This document shows positions 9,914 to 19,566 of a DNA stretch of 64,000 bases, in pieces. Source of the DNA: Rickettsia endosymbiont of Gonocerus acuteangulatus (GTDB lineage: Bacteria > Pseudomonadota > Alphaproteobacteria > Rickettsiales > Rickettsiaceae); assembly GCF_964026435.1 (NCBI RefSeq), contig NZ_OZ032147.1, positions 992,001-1,056,000 on the forward strand. Reading direction: 5' to 3'. The notes beneath the pieces were generated by a model that was given only the letters and a program-made list of their open reading frames with translations, had not been told where the DNA came from and did no database searches. The first letter of the stretch is position 1, and the number at the start of each line of letters is the position of its first letter. The position numbers and the translations under genes were made by a program.

Positions 9914-9949
9914 GTATATAAGATGGGAATCGCTTTCCATCTTATATAC
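9914..9949 (-). terminator. Perfect 13-bp hairpin between cycM and nfeD
   Basis: GTATATAAGATGG and CCATCTTATATAC form an exact inverted repeat with a 10-base loop, 30 bp upstream of the nfeD start. There is no long T tract, so it could be a terminator, an mRNA-stabilising stem or a small palindromic element. Confidence 0.45.
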
Positions 9950-9966
9950 TCATTATTCTAATTCTT

Positions 9967-10001
9967 CTTTCAAAAAGAGTATGAAATACTATTTTTGAAA
10001 G
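9967..10001 (-). terminator. Hairpin just after the cycM stop
   Basis: CTTTCAAAAA and TTTTTGAAAG pair around a 15-base loop, starting 9 bases after the cycM stop on the minus strand. The stem is AT-rich and contains an A/T run, so a weak bidirectional terminator is possible. Confidence 0.45.
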
Positions 10002-10009
10002 AAAAAAAA

Positions 10010-10531
10010 TTACTTATCATGAACATAAGTTTTTAAAAATAATATAACATCTGCGATATCTTGTGGTTTTGATATACCGGCAAAAGACATTTTAGTACCA
10101 GGCACATAGCTACTTGGTTTATGTAAGAAAGCAAATAAACTATCATCATCCCATACGCCTCCAAGGGCTGATAGAGCAGGGGTATATTTATAATCCGTTA
10201 TGCTTGCTTTAGGGCGACCTGCTACATCCCATAAATGAGGTCCTATCTTATTTGGACCATCTTTATCAAGAGAATGGCACATTAAACATTTTTTAGCTAT
10301 TTCATGACCATTATCGGCATTCGCCGTTTTCATCAATTCCGGTATATTGATTGGGGCTTGTGCTTGCGTGGTAGGTGATTCTGAAACTTCCTGCACTGCA
10401 ATACTATAACCTCGATGTTTTGGTTCTAAAACTGGTTTATATAATATATTTGCAATAAACCCAACCATCATAGCAATTAAACTTGCAAACAATATAGATG
10501 CAACAATTTTATTTAGTTCTTTTCCAGACAT
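10010..10531 (-). CDS. cycM: Membrane-anchored class I cytochrome c
   Basis: This encodes 173 residues: an uncleaved N-terminal anchor (residues about 10-30), a linker rich in Gln, Ala and Pro, and a class I cytochrome c domain with the haem motif CLMCH (about residue 82). The axial Met is in the GTKMSFAG segment near 145-150, and the sequence ends in ADVILFLKTY. It matches the CycM/c552 proteins of alphaproteobacteria that carry electrons from the bc1 complex to cytochrome oxidase. It is transcribed divergently from the gene at 10614. Confidence 0.9.
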   Translation of the reverse strand: MSGKELNKIVASILFASLIAMMVGFIANILYKPVLEPKHRGYSIAVQEVSESPTTQAQAPINIPELMKTANADNGHEIAKKCLMCHSLDKDGPNKIGPHLWDVAGRPKASITDYKYTPALSALGGVWDDDSLFAFLHKPSSYVPGTKMSFAGISKPQDIADVILFLKTYVHDK

Positions 10532-10613
10532 TTACTTTTGTTTTTTATTAGAATTTATACTATAATTTGGATTATAAGAGAAGTTAATTAAACAAATAAA
10601 ATTAAAAAAATAA

Positions 10614-11645
10614 ATGGTCGATTTAAAAAAATCAAGATTTCGAATAATATTAGATAAAATTAATAATAATTGGAATCGTTTTACAGAAAGCAAAATTGGT
10701 AAAATATTACTTAGTAATTCTTTAAATTATGCTATTTCATTAACAGGGGCAGTAATTGCGGTTTCAGGGCTTTTTACACCTGTATCGCCTATAGTTATAA
10801 CAGTAGCTGCTATTACTGCGGTAGGTGTAGGAATTCAGGCTATAAATGAAACTGTTAAAATACGAAATTTACGTAAACTTCATAAAGAAAATAATTTATT
10901 AGTACAAAATAGAAATGCTAAAGTACAGCAAGATTATATATTATCATTAGAACCTAGTTTAAACGATATTCTAAAAAGTGAATTATTTACACCACCTAAG
11001 AAAGAAAAAGATTTAAATAGTGATAAGTATAAAGTAACTAGCAAAAATCTTAAAAGTGTTGGTATAGTACTTACGAATAATGTAGCTGGTATAACTTCTG
11101 CTATAACTTCTGCTATATCTACTGCTATTGTTCAAGGAGCAAGCGGAAATGTACTTGGAGTTTTAAGAGCTACAGGTTATGGCATATTAACTTCTATTTC
11201 GTTAATTACTGGGGGGCTTAGCGAAAAAGAAAAAAATAGAATAAGAACAATATTTAAGTTAAATATAAATGAGGAATGTAAAAAGCACGACACTCCAGAT
11301 TATAAAAATTTAGATCAGTTGGAAAAATATACTAAAGAACAAATTCTGCAAACAGCAGTGTTAAAGAAGTTAATTACCGATAAGAATTATTGGAAAATGA
11401 AAGATCATGATAAGAGAGAGAAATTTCATGAGATAAGAAATAATTTTATTTATGAAATAAGAAATAATGGGTTCAATGATTTTTGTAACAAGAATAAAAT
11501 ATCATTAAATATTGAAAAAGAAAGCTATGCCAAAGATATTGGAAGAGTAATGAATCCATTCTATGAGAAACCTAGTAAGGCTCAAGAATATAGCAACTTA
11601 GCAAATGTGATGAATAAAAAAAGAAAATATACTATATTTCGTTAG
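10614..11645 (+). CDS. Hypothetical protein with two or three hydrophobic segments
   Basis: This encodes 343 residues that I do not recognise. A basic N-terminus precedes two strongly hydrophobic stretches at about residues 38-80 ([15 protein letters not shown] and [15 protein letters not shown]). Alanine/serine/isoleucine-rich segments lie near 160-200, and the C-terminal half is hydrophilic, Lys-rich and helical. It could be a rickettsial membrane protein or a secreted effector that inserts in membranes. It lies tail to tail with lpxC, and the two reading frames overlap by 14 bases. Confidence 0.7.
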   Translation: MVDLKKSRFRIILDKINNNWNRFTESKIGKILLSNSLNYAISLTGAVIAVSGLFTPVSPIVITVAAITAVGVGIQAINETVKIRNLRKLHKENNLLVQNRNAKVQQDYILSLEPSLNDILKSELFTPPKKEKDLNSDKYKVTSKNLKSVGIVLTNNVAGITSAITSAISTAIVQGASGNVLGVLRATGYGILTSISLITGGLSEKEKNRIRTIFKLNINEECKKHDTPDYKNLDQLEKYTKEQILQTAVLKKLITDKNYWKMKDHDKREKFHEIRNNFIYEIRNNGFNDFCNKNKISLNIEKESYAKDIGRVMNPFYEKPSKAQEYSNLANVMNKKRKYTIFR

Positions 11646-12498
11646 CAGTAACAAATTTATGTGAAGTAGTATCGCTAAAGATTCGTTGTAATAACTCGTT
11701 ATTAAGAGCATGGCTAGTTTTATAGCCATTGATTGAGCTTATAATGTTATTACCAGAAGTATATAGATCGCCAAATAGGTCTAATAATTTGTGACGTACA
11801 AACTCATCTTGATAACGCAATCCATCAGGATTTAAGACTTTATCTTGATCATCTATAGCTATTGTATTCTCGAATGAAACACCTAGAGCAAGCCCTTTAC
11901 TCTGTAAATAGTCACCATCTTTTGTAAAGCCAAAAGTACGTGCATCAGCGATATTATTATTAAAAGATTCTTGCTTTGAAAAGACTAAGTTTTGTCTTCC
12001 TATAGCTTTACTATTAAAATCAATAGTCAAATCTATTTTCATGTGATCAGAAGGGGTACAAGTTAACTCACAATCTTTATGAGTAGCTGTTACTTCTTTC
12101 AAAATTTTTAAATATTTTTTAGGAGCATTTTGTAGCTTTTTCCCAGCACACTCAATCATAAAGACAAAAGGTTTGCTACTGCCATCCATTATAGGAACTT
12201 CAGGACCATCTATTTTGATAATAGCATTGTCAATTCCGCATCCCCATAATGCAGCCATTATATGTTCAATTGTTGAGACTTGTATTTTGTTGCTATTGCT
12301 TATAGTAGTAGAGAGTAAAGTGTCAGAAATATTAAAATATTTTGCTTCAATATAATTATTTTCTGAAGATATGTCGGTTCTTATGAAGATAATACCAGTA
12401 TTTTCTTTAGCGGGTTCAATAGTTAACTGAGTACGTTTCCCAGAATGAACACCTATTCCGTAACAGCTTACGGGCTTTGATAATGTAATTTGCTGCAT
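11632..12498 (-). CDS. lpxC: UDP-3-O-acyl-N-acetylglucosamine deacetylase
   Basis: This is the zinc enzyme of the committed step of lipid A synthesis. It has 288 residues, slightly shorter than the usual 300-305. The zinc ligands are visible in [18 protein letters not shown] (His near residue 78) and [11 protein letters not shown] (His and Asp near 236-240). GIGVHSGK and DGSSKPFV are family motifs. It stands alone and overlaps the 3' end of the convergent membrane-protein gene by 14 bases. Confidence 0.96.
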   Translation of the reverse strand: MQQITLSKPVSCYGIGVHSGKRTQLTIEPAKENTGIIFIRTDISSENNYIEAKYFNISDTLLSTTISNSNKIQVSTIEHIMAALWGCGIDNAIIKIDGPEVPIMDGSSKPFVFMIECAGKKLQNAPKKYLKILKEVTATHKDCELTCTPSDHMKIDLTIDFNSKAIGRQNLVFSKQESFNNNIADARTFGFTKDGDYLQSKGLALGVSFENTIAIDDQDKVLNPDGLRYQDEFVRHKLLDLFGDLYTSGNNIISSINGYKTSHALNNELLQRIFSDTTSHKFVTANEI

Positions 12499-12684
12499 TT
12501 AAAATACTAATAACATATATTTAAGATATTAATATTTAATGCTAAATGGTGCAAGGTATATTATGTTACAAAATGTTACAGTTATATTGGTTTCTTGTGG
12601 ATTAAATAATAAAAAGTTTAAAATAGTTGACAACTACATATATCCTATATTACATTACCATTAATAAAATTTAATAGGTTTGTT

Positions 12685-14282
12685 ATGTTAATTAATGGCC
12701 AACCAACAGTATCTAATACAAAGGAAATATTACAGCAATTATCTGATTTACCTTCTAGAGTTTACCTTCTAGAGTTTCCCAGAAATTAATATATGGACCA
12801 AGGATAGTGTTGAAAGAGGTAAAAATTTGGATTTGCTTAGTACAGTCTTTAAGACAAATTCTATAAAGGAATTAGAAGCAATTACAATGCAACTACCATC
12901 AGTTGTTAAAGAAGGTCCTTATATTACTTTTAGAATATATAATGCAGTAGGTGAAAGCTATAATAAGTTAGGTGATAATGAAAAGGCAATGGAAAGCTAT
13001 AATGAAGCTTTAAATATTGCTTTAAATTCTAGATTAATTAGTCATGCAGAAGAGGCTCAAAACTTTATAACTGTAATATATTCAAACCAAGGTAATTTAG
13101 AGAAATATAAAATAGAAAACTAAAAAAATTTAGATCAAAGTATAAAAAGTGATGATAAAATTTTAGAATTAAAATCTAGATTAGCACTAGGTTCTATTTA
13201 TAAATTACAAGGTGATCATTTTAAAGCAGTTGAGAATTATAATAAATCTTATATTTTATTTTATAATAAAGTGGATTATGATGCTCAATATAATAGAGCA
13301 GAGGGAATACGGTATTTCTGATAAAGAAAAAATGGGAACTCACCTTGTCACTGCATGTATAGTAGTAATTGCTCAAGATCCAGAAAATAAAAAATCGGTA
13401 TTAGGTCATATTGATTTACGTACTAATGTGGAAACAGCAATTTCACAAGATATATTAGGTAAGTTTCCAGAAGATAAAAAACTAAATGTTTATTTATTAG
13501 GAGGAAGCGATTCATCTGATGCAAAGTATACTTCTCAGGATAATCTTAAAAAAGTAATTAATAAATTAAAAAAATCTCCTAATATAGATATTAAATCTGC
13601 AGATATATTAGACAAGCATAAATCACCTTCTATGGTTTTTGATCCTCAAACTTCTAAAATAGAATATGCAACTCCTGGTAAAAGAACTGAAGATCAAGCT
13701 TTAAGATCGCAAAGGTTATTTCTTGAAGAAAATCCTCAAGGTTTAAATGAAGCATTTGATTTTACAGTTTCTAAGGAAGTACCTCCTATGAACTTGTCTA
13801 ATGAAAAACAAAAAGAATTGATAAATTATTACTTCTCTTCTAGGTTATTACCTGATTGGTCAAAAATAAAAAATATAATTGGAGGTCCTATAAGTTTTGC
13901 AACAATGAGTTATAACAGCTACCAAAATGAGCAAGAAACTGTTGATTTCTTCTGGAAAGAAAATCCAGCTTTAGTACAAGAAGTATTTAGAAAAGAAATA
14001 GAGGAGTATGTGGTTAATGAATCTTCTATATCTTCATCAGATAAACAGCAAATATCGAAAAGTTTTGACAATATTTTAAAGGATTCAAAAATTACTCTTG
14101 CAAAGCTTTTATTAAAATTTAATGAATTGAAATCAAATCCTGAACAGTTTATAAAATCTGTAAAGCTCCAAAAAATTCAATCATTAGTTAAGAATATTGA
14201 TTTAACTCCAAAACCGGAGTCGCCTACTACCTTACAAAATTCCTCAAGCTCTAAAAATACAAACCAAGGATGGAAAAGATAA
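12685..14282 (+). pseudogene. TPR protein with a CheD-like (glutamine deamidase) domain, broken by at least three lesions
   Basis: The gene is read from ATG 12685. An early frameshift lies near a 14-bp tandem duplication at 12747-12777. An in-frame TAA is at 13121, and another frameshift lies near 13300. The middle part has TPR-like helices (NAVGESYNKLGDNEKAMESY; LGSIYKLQGDHFKAVENY). The last frame is intact to 14282. It contains REYGISD, GTHLVTACIVVIA, LGHIDL, VYLLGGSD and MVFDPQTSKIEY, which follow the CheD fold. Thr, Cys (codon 13356) and His (codon 13407) are spaced -6/0/+17, the same as the Thr21/Cys27/His44 triad I recall for Thermotoga CheD. A 150-residue helical tail follows. No chemotaxis genes are in the window. 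The deamidase part could still be translated alone. Confidence 0.6.
12747..12777. repeat. 14-bp tandem duplication
   Basis: TTTACCTTCTAGAG occurs twice in a row. The duplication lies at the first break in the reading frame of the TPR-CheD-like gene, and its length is not a multiple of three. Confidence 0.8.
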
Positions 14283-14336
14283 AAATAGAAGTTAAGTCTA
14301 AAGAATACAAAATTTGTGATGCACAAAATAATGCGG

Positions 14337-15301
14337 TATAGCATAAGTCATTAAGGTACTGACAGAGCGAGAGTATCATGTTATAGTAAGCAAATATTAA
14401 CAAGCATGTAAAGAGATATGGCACGAGCATATGCAATAGAACTAAGACTAAGAGTTATAAAAGCTGTAGAAGCAGGGATACGAATAAGTAAGGTAAGTAA
14501 ATTATTTAATGTAAGTCGTGATACTATATATAAATGGAAAAAATTAAAAGATAAGCAAGGTACTTTAGAAGCAGCAACTGGTTATCAGAAAGGACATAGT
14601 CATAAGATAAAAGATTCAGAATCTTTTAAAGAATTTTTTAAAGCTAATATGAATAAAACATCAAAGGAGTTAGCAAAGCAATGGGGTAATATTGCATCTG
14701 TAACTATTTTAAGACAAATCAGAAAACTTGGCTATAGCTATAAAAAAACTCATTTTCATCCGAAAAGAGATATTAAATTAAGAAATGAATTTATAGCAAA
14801 GATACAAACCATCACAAAAGACAAATTAGTATATCTTGATGAATCTGGAATAGAGGATAATGCTTGCAAAGAGTATGGATGGAGCATTATAGGACAAAGG
14901 TGTTATGGAGAAAAGGTGTATCAACATAAATTTAGAATAAGTATGATAGCTGGTCTTTGTAATGGTAATCTTATTGCTCCTGTAATATTTGAAGGTAATT
15001 GTAATACAGAGGTCTTTAAAACTTATATTAGGGATGTATTAATTACAGAATTACAACCTGGGCAAACCGTTATTATGGATAACATTAATTTTCATAAAAA
15101 TTCTAAAGTTAAAGAGTTCATTGAATCCGTTGGTTGTACCATATTGTATTTACCAACTTACTCTCCTGATTTAAATCCTATAGAGCATTACTGGTTTAAG
15201 ATAAAAAATGAAATTAGGAAAGTTGTAGGAGATTTTGAAACATTTTATGATGCTGTTTTTAATACTATTAAATTGTCAGTATCTTAATGATTTATGCTAT
15301 A
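14337..15301 (+). mobile_element. IS630-family element, copy 2 (intact)
   Basis: This is a 965-bp element counting the flanking TA dinucleotides. The 28-bp terminal repeats (TATAGCATAAGTCATTAAGG at the left, inverse of TTAATGATTTATGCTATA at the right) differ at two positions. It is the only copy with an unbroken transposase and is therefore the likely active source. It interrupts the second CheD-like gene. Confidence 0.93.
14418..15287 (+). CDS. IS630-family transposase (full length)
   Basis: This encodes 289 residues. The N-terminal 110 residues form HTH domains (IRISKVSKLFNVSRDTIYKWKK). The DDE catalytic core shows Asp in YLDESGIE (about 142), Asp in VIMDNINFHK (about 223) and Glu in SPDLNPIEHYW (about 258). 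The A7 run that is A8 or AAACAAAA in the other copies keeps this one in frame. Confidence 0.93.
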   Translation: MARAYAIELRLRVIKAVEAGIRISKVSKLFNVSRDTIYKWKKLKDKQGTLEAATGYQKGHSHKIKDSESFKEFFKANMNKTSKELAKQWGNIASVTILRQIRKLGYSYKKTHFHPKRDIKLRNEFIAKIQTITKDKLVYLDESGIEDNACKEYGWSIIGQRCYGEKVYQHKFRISMIAGLCNGNLIAPVIFEGNCNTEVFKTYIRDVLITELQPGQTVIMDNINFHKNSKVKEFIESVGCTILYLPTYSPDLNPIEHYWFKIKNEIRKVVGDFETFYDAVFNTIKLSVS

Positions 15302-15329
15302 CTTTTTTCTACTGAGCTAAATAACGAAA

Positions 15330-16439
15330 CAAAACTTACGCTATGAGTAAAAAAGTGATAAATTATTGTAAAAATAATTAAACATGTCAAAGAGGATAAA
15401 GTTGCAAGCAATACCAATTAATAGGACAGATTATTGTCAATTTTTAATAGTTAGCCAAAAGAATTATAGTTTAACCTACTACGCTGAACATGCAAAGAAA
15501 TGTAGTCATGATGTTATTAATAGATTTTTAAGGAATGAAAAATATACACCTTCTTTGTTATGGGAACACATCAAGAATGATGTTATTTTTTCATCTAATG
15601 GATATACAATATTTGATGATACGGTTTTAAATAAAAGGAATACGAAGCAAATAGAAATTGCAAGATCGCAGTACAGTGGAGCTACAGGTAGAGTTACTAA
15701 AGGTATAGGAGTAGTGAGTCTGGTATATTATAACCCTGATATTAATAAGTTTTGGGTAATAGATTATCGAATTTTTGCACCTGATCATGATGGAGCAACA
15801 AAACTAGAACACCTATTAAACATGTTAAATAATGCTGTTTATAGCAAGAAGATTCCTTTTCAAACAGTACTTTTTGACACATGGTATTCTACACACAAAA
15901 TTATGCAACATGTTGACTCTCTGGGGAAATATTATTATGCCCCTATTAAAGCCAATAGAAACGTTAGTAAAACACACGATTCTAAACCTTATAAAGCTGT
16001 AAAAGAGTTGACATTTTCAGATGAAGAGATCAGGCATGGAGTAGAGATTCATATAAAAGGCTTTGCTAAAAATAAGCATGTTAATTTGTTTAAATTTACT
16101 GTTTCTACCAACAGAGTTGAGTATGTTGTTACCAATAACAAAACTCACAAATCTTCTAAAGCTGCACAAGATGAGTGTGGCTTTCGATGGGTAATTGAGA
16201 GCATGCACAGAGAAATTAAGCAACTTACTGGGATAGAACGTTGTCAATGCAGGAAACAGCGTATTCAACGTAATCATATTAGTTGGGCATTTTTAGTTTG
16301 GGCATTTCTCAAAAGGACTGCAAATACAATCGGTAAAACGGTTTACCAAATAAAGTTAGGGCTTTTAGATGACTATATGCAACAACAGCTGCGTTCTCCA
16401 TCTTTACGATATTTAGAACCAAACATAGCGTAAGTTTTG
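15330..16439 (+). mobile_element. IS4-like element, copy A
   Basis: This is a 1110-bp element with perfect 16-bp terminal repeats CAAAACTTACGCTATG and a 4-bp target duplication GAAA (15326-15329 and 16440-16443). It lies 28 bp from IS630 copy 2, inside the same broken CheD-like gene. Confidence 0.95.
15384..16433 (+). CDS. IS4/IS701-like DDE transposase
   Basis: This encodes 349 residues. Acidic residues of an RNase H-like core are seen in IFDDTVLNKRN (about 76-86), in VLFDTWYSTH (about 163-172) and in the C-terminal WVIESMHREIKQLTG (about 268-282), which resembles the Y-R-E-K signature region of IS4-type enzymes. The gene nearly fills the element; its stop lies in the terminal repeat region. 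It is identical to copy B at 18092. Confidence 0.9.
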   Translation: MSKRIKLQAIPINRTDYCQFLIVSQKNYSLTYYAEHAKKCSHDVINRFLRNEKYTPSLLWEHIKNDVIFSSNGYTIFDDTVLNKRNTKQIEIARSQYSGATGRVTKGIGVVSLVYYNPDINKFWVIDYRIFAPDHDGATKLEHLLNMLNNAVYSKKIPFQTVLFDTWYSTHKIMQHVDSLGKYYYAPIKANRNVSKTHDSKPYKAVKELTFSDEEIRHGVEIHIKGFAKNKHVNLFKFTVSTNRVEYVVTNNKTHKSSKAAQDECGFRWVIESMHREIKQLTGIERCQCRKQRIQRNHISWAFLVWAFLKRTANTIGKTVYQIKLGLLDDYMQQQLRSPSLRYLEPNIA

Positions 16440-16824
16440 GAAATTGCGTGCAGTTTTTTTCAGTACAATTAGGAAAAGTTGGTTTAGCTAGTGCTATTAA
16501 TAAAGAACAATTAAAACAACTGATAAAAGAGTTAAATCCTGCCAAAATGATAAAAGATAATCTAATACAAGTAAGAATAATTGGAGGAGATAAATCTCAA
16601 GAATCTCAAAAATATTTAGAAACATTAATAGATTGGTTAAAAGAGGTAGATAATAATACCAATATTATTAATATAATCAATTTTGATACTTGCTCCAGAT
16701 TTCATCCCAATTCTTTTGTAGTTGATTGTTATCATGGTGAAATAAGTGCATTATAGTATGGCACTATTTGATTATCAATTAAAGCTGTTTTGTTAACAAT
16801 GCCATATTTCGTTTGCAAATAGAG

Positions 16825-17529
16825 TTATAATTTCTTGTTTATAACTCTTAACCAAGCATCCCAGTCACGTTTGCCTAAATCTTCTTCAAATAATAATAAA
16901 TCTTTTACAGTTTGTTCACATATTTCTTCGGAGGGTAATATAAGATCTTGTTTGTTAGCTGAATTTAGTAAACATTGTGTTTTGCAAGCTTGTTCTAAAT
17001 GATAAGCATAAAACATAGCTTCATATATTGTTCTCCCGCAAGTAATAACACCATGGTTACGAAGCAGCATCACATAATTTTGTTTAAGGTCATCAACTAG
17101 CCTATCGCTTTGTTTATCGGCGTCTAATATCAAAGAATTATATTCATGATAAGAAATTCTATTGTAAAAATGTAATGCCCATTGGCTGATTGGCAGTAAT
17201 TCGCATTTTAAAGTAGAAACTGCAATACTTGCTGGAGTGTGATAATGAAAAATAGCTGAAATATCAGGACGTGTTCGATAAATACTTCCGTGAATAAAGT
17301 AGCCAGTCTTATTATATTGATATTCCTCTCCCTCTAAAATTTTTCCATCTAAAGTAACTTTGAGGAGATTATGCTCTGTTACTTCTTCAAACCTAAGCCC
17401 AAAAGGGTAAATATAATAAAAATCAGCATCTTTAGGTCTTGCAGATAGATGGGTATAGGTATGGTCATCCATCGATAAATATGCCATTATTTTGTAAGCA
17501 GCTGCTAAGTTGTATTTTACGTTAGTCAT
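16825..17529 (-). CDS. Class II aldolase/adducin-family protein
   Basis: This encodes 234 residues. The fold has motifs for zinc binding and catalysis: HLSARP near 27, [12 protein letters not shown] near 92-103, [13 protein letters not shown] near 153-165 and [11 protein letters not shown] near 173-183. Members include fuculose and ribulose phosphate aldolases/epimerases and methylthioribulose-1-phosphate dehydratase. The [10 protein letters not shown] segment is typical of the adducin-like branch found in alphaproteobacteria with unknown substrate. It is a single gene between two IS-damaged loci and appears intact. Confidence 0.85.
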   Translation of the reverse strand: MTNVKYNLAAAYKIMAYLSMDDHTYTHLSARPKDADFYYIYPFGLRFEEVTEHNLLKVTLDGKILEGEEYQYNKTGYFIHGSIYRTRPDISAIFHYHTPASIAVSTLKCELLPISQWALHFYNRISYHEYNSLILDADKQSDRLVDDLKQNYVMLLRNHGVITCGRTIYEAMFYAYHLEQACKTQCLLNSANKQDLILPSEEICEQTVKDLLLFEEDLGKRDWDAWLRVINKKL

Positions 17530-17548
17530 GAGTCAAGGTAGTTTTAAA

Positions 17549-17602
17549 TTATTAGTATTTTTTATTATTTTCTGGATCTAGTTAGCAAGCAACTAGATGA
17601 CA
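17549..17602. repeat. Palindromic repeat fragment (CTGGATCTAG ... CTAGATGAC family)
   Basis: ATTATTAGTATTTTTTATTA, then CTGGATCTAG and GCAACTAGATGAC, match the stretch at 59818-59869 almost exactly. Parts of the same unit occur at 26036-26060. It is an intergenic copy of a dispersed repeat. Confidence 0.6.
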
Positions 17603-18085
17603 CAGAGGATATTTATAAAAAAGGTATATATATATATTTTCTCTTTTTATATCTATAACTGCTCCTTTAGGAGTTTTTAAACATTCTTGTAAGTGTTTTT
17701 TATTTAAATATGGTACTAAATTATAATTCAATATATGGTATAATTCAATATATGGCATTGTAGATTATCTTTTTTATTACTAAAATTAAATGCGATTTCA
17801 TTTCCTTGCTCTAACAATTTTTTAATATTTATTGCTTGCTTTATAAAACTCTTTTGTTCTAAATTTAAGTGCTTGATTCTTAGAATATTTTTTACTACTG
17901 AAAATGAAAAAACAGCAAATAATAACATAAGAACAAATAATTCTTTTCTACTCTGTTTTTCATTTAAGAAAATACTACTTTTTATATATGCAGCAGCAAT
18001 TATACCTATAGCTAGAACGTAACAACCAAGATATCGAAGTAATGAGGCTGCTCTAATTGCTTCTTCATAGCTAAAAGTAAAGAAA

Positions 18086-19195
18086 CAAAACTTACGCTAT
18101 GTTTGGTTCTAAATATCGTAAAGATGGAGAACGCAGCTGTTGTTGCATATAGTCATCTAAAAGCCCTAACTTTATTTGGTAAACCGTTTTACCGATTGTA
18201 TTTGCAGTCCTTTTGAGAAATGCCCAAACTAAAAATGCCCAACTAATATGATTACGTTGAATACGCTGTTTCCTGCATTGACAACGTTCTATCCCAGTAA
18301 GTTGCTTAATTTCTCTGTGCATGCTCTCAATTACCCATCGAAAGCCACACTCATCTTGTGCAGCTTTAGAAGATTTGTGAGTTTTGTTATTGGTAACAAC
18401 ATACTCAACTCTGTTGGTAGAAACAGTAAATTTAAACAAATTAACATGCTTATTTTTAGCAAAGCCTTTTATATGAATCTCTACTCCATGCCTGATCTCT
18501 TCATCTGAAAATGTCAACTCTTTTACAGCTTTATAAGGTTTAGAATCGTGTGTTTTACTAACGTTTCTATTGGCTTTAATAGGGGCATAATAATATTTCC
18601 CCAGAGAGTCAACATGTTGCATAATTTTGTGTGTAGAATACCATGTGTCAAAAAGTACTGTTTGAAAAGGAATCTTCTTGCTATAAACAGCATTATTTAA
18701 CATGTTTAATAGGTGTTCTAGTTTTGTTGCTCCATCATGATCAGGTGCAAAAATTCGATAATCTATTACCCAAAACTTATTAATATCAGGGTTATAATAT
18801 ACCAGACTCACTACTCCTATACCTTTAGTAACTCTACCTGTAGCTCCACTGTACTGCGATCTTGCAATTTCTATTTGCTTCGTATTCCTTTTATTTAAAA
18901 CCGTATCATCAAATATTGTATATCCATTAGATGAAAAAATAACATCATTCTTGATGTGTTCCCATAACAAAGAAGGTGTATATTTTTCATTCCTTAAAAA
19001 TCTATTAATAACATCATGACTACATTTCTTTGCATGTTCAGCGTAGTAGGTTAAACTATAATTCTTTTGGCTAACTATTAAAAATTGACAATAATCTGTC
19101 CTATTAATTGGTATTGCTTGCAACTTTATCCTCTTTGACATGTTTAATTATTTTTACAATAATTTATCACTTTTTTACTCATAGCGTAAGTTTTG
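18086..19195 (-). mobile_element. IS4-like element, copy B
   Basis: This is a 1110-bp element with CAAAACTTACGCTATG terminal repeats and GAAA target duplication (18082-18085 and 19196-19199). It has the same target tetranucleotide as copy A, in the opposite orientation. It is inserted in the membrane-protein pseudogene. Confidence 0.95.
18092..19141 (-). CDS. IS4/IS701-like DDE transposase
   Basis: This encodes 349 residues, identical in sequence to the protein at 15384. It has DDT, FDTWY and ESMHREIKQ catalytic regions. The identity of copies A and B indicates recent transposition. An 86-residue frame antisense to it recurs in every copy and is a shadow. Confidence 0.9.
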   Translation of the reverse strand: MSKRIKLQAIPINRTDYCQFLIVSQKNYSLTYYAEHAKKCSHDVINRFLRNEKYTPSLLWEHIKNDVIFSSNGYTIFDDTVLNKRNTKQIEIARSQYSGATGRVTKGIGVVSLVYYNPDINKFWVIDYRIFAPDHDGATKLEHLLNMLNNAVYSKKIPFQTVLFDTWYSTHKIMQHVDSLGKYYYAPIKANRNVSKTHDSKPYKAVKELTFSDEEIRHGVEIHIKGFAKNKHVNLFKFTVSTNRVEYVVTNNKTHKSSKAAQDECGFRWVIESMHREIKQLTGIERCQCRKQRIQRNHISWAFLVWAFLKRTANTIGKTVYQIKLGLLDDYMQQQLRSPSLRYLEPNIA

Positions 19196-19267
19196 GAAAT
19201 ATAGATATAGCCGCCATAAAGCAAAAATTATACCACAAATAAATGTGGCTATTAGAAAAAATTTATA

Positions 19268-19392
19268 CAAAACTTACGCTATGTTATAGCAAATATGCTA
19301 AAAACTCTTATTACACAGCAATGTTTTATAGTGAAGCACTTCATAATATCCCTTAATTCATGGGCATTATATCAAACATAGCGTAAGTTTTG
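19268..19392. mobile_element. 125-bp MITE, copy 1, with IS4-like termini
   Basis: The ends are CAAAACTTACGCTATGTT in inverted orientation (18 bp), flanked by a TATA duplication (19264-19267 and 19393-19396). The interior has no reading frame and no similarity to the IS4-like element interior. Sister copies lie at 45617 and 63291. The shared termini and 4-bp duplication imply mobilisation by the IS4-like transposase. Confidence 0.88.
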
Positions 19393-19566
19393 TATATTCT
19401 GCTAACAGTTTCGGTTTATACTTACGAATTCCATACCAAGCAATAAAACAAATAGTATATACAACTAAACTTCCTTCTTTTACTAAAAATTTTAAAAGAA
19501 ACTTACCATAATTTATTAGTAATAATTTATGCTGTTTATTAAAATTTTCTGCAATATATATTAAAT

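Larger units (their letters stand above)
14270..16756 (+). pseudogene. Second, stand-alone CheD-like gene, split by IS630 and an IS4-like element
   Basis: ATG 14270 follows an AAGGA ribosome site and overlaps the end of the upstream gene by 13 bases. Removal of IS630 (14337-15301, TA duplicated) and the IS4-like copy (15330-16439, GAAA duplicated) joins one frame: MEKIKIEVKSKEYKI, then LFSTELNNEIACSFF. One base is then lost in a T run near 16451-16457, after which VQLGKVGLASAI, QVRIIGGDKSQ and FVVDCYHGEI follow. The order EYxI, AC, IIGG, F-D matches the upstream CheD-like domain. No His aligns with the catalytic His; Ala stands there. It was probably a small (about 136 aa) paralog and is now dead. 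Confidence 0.55.
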
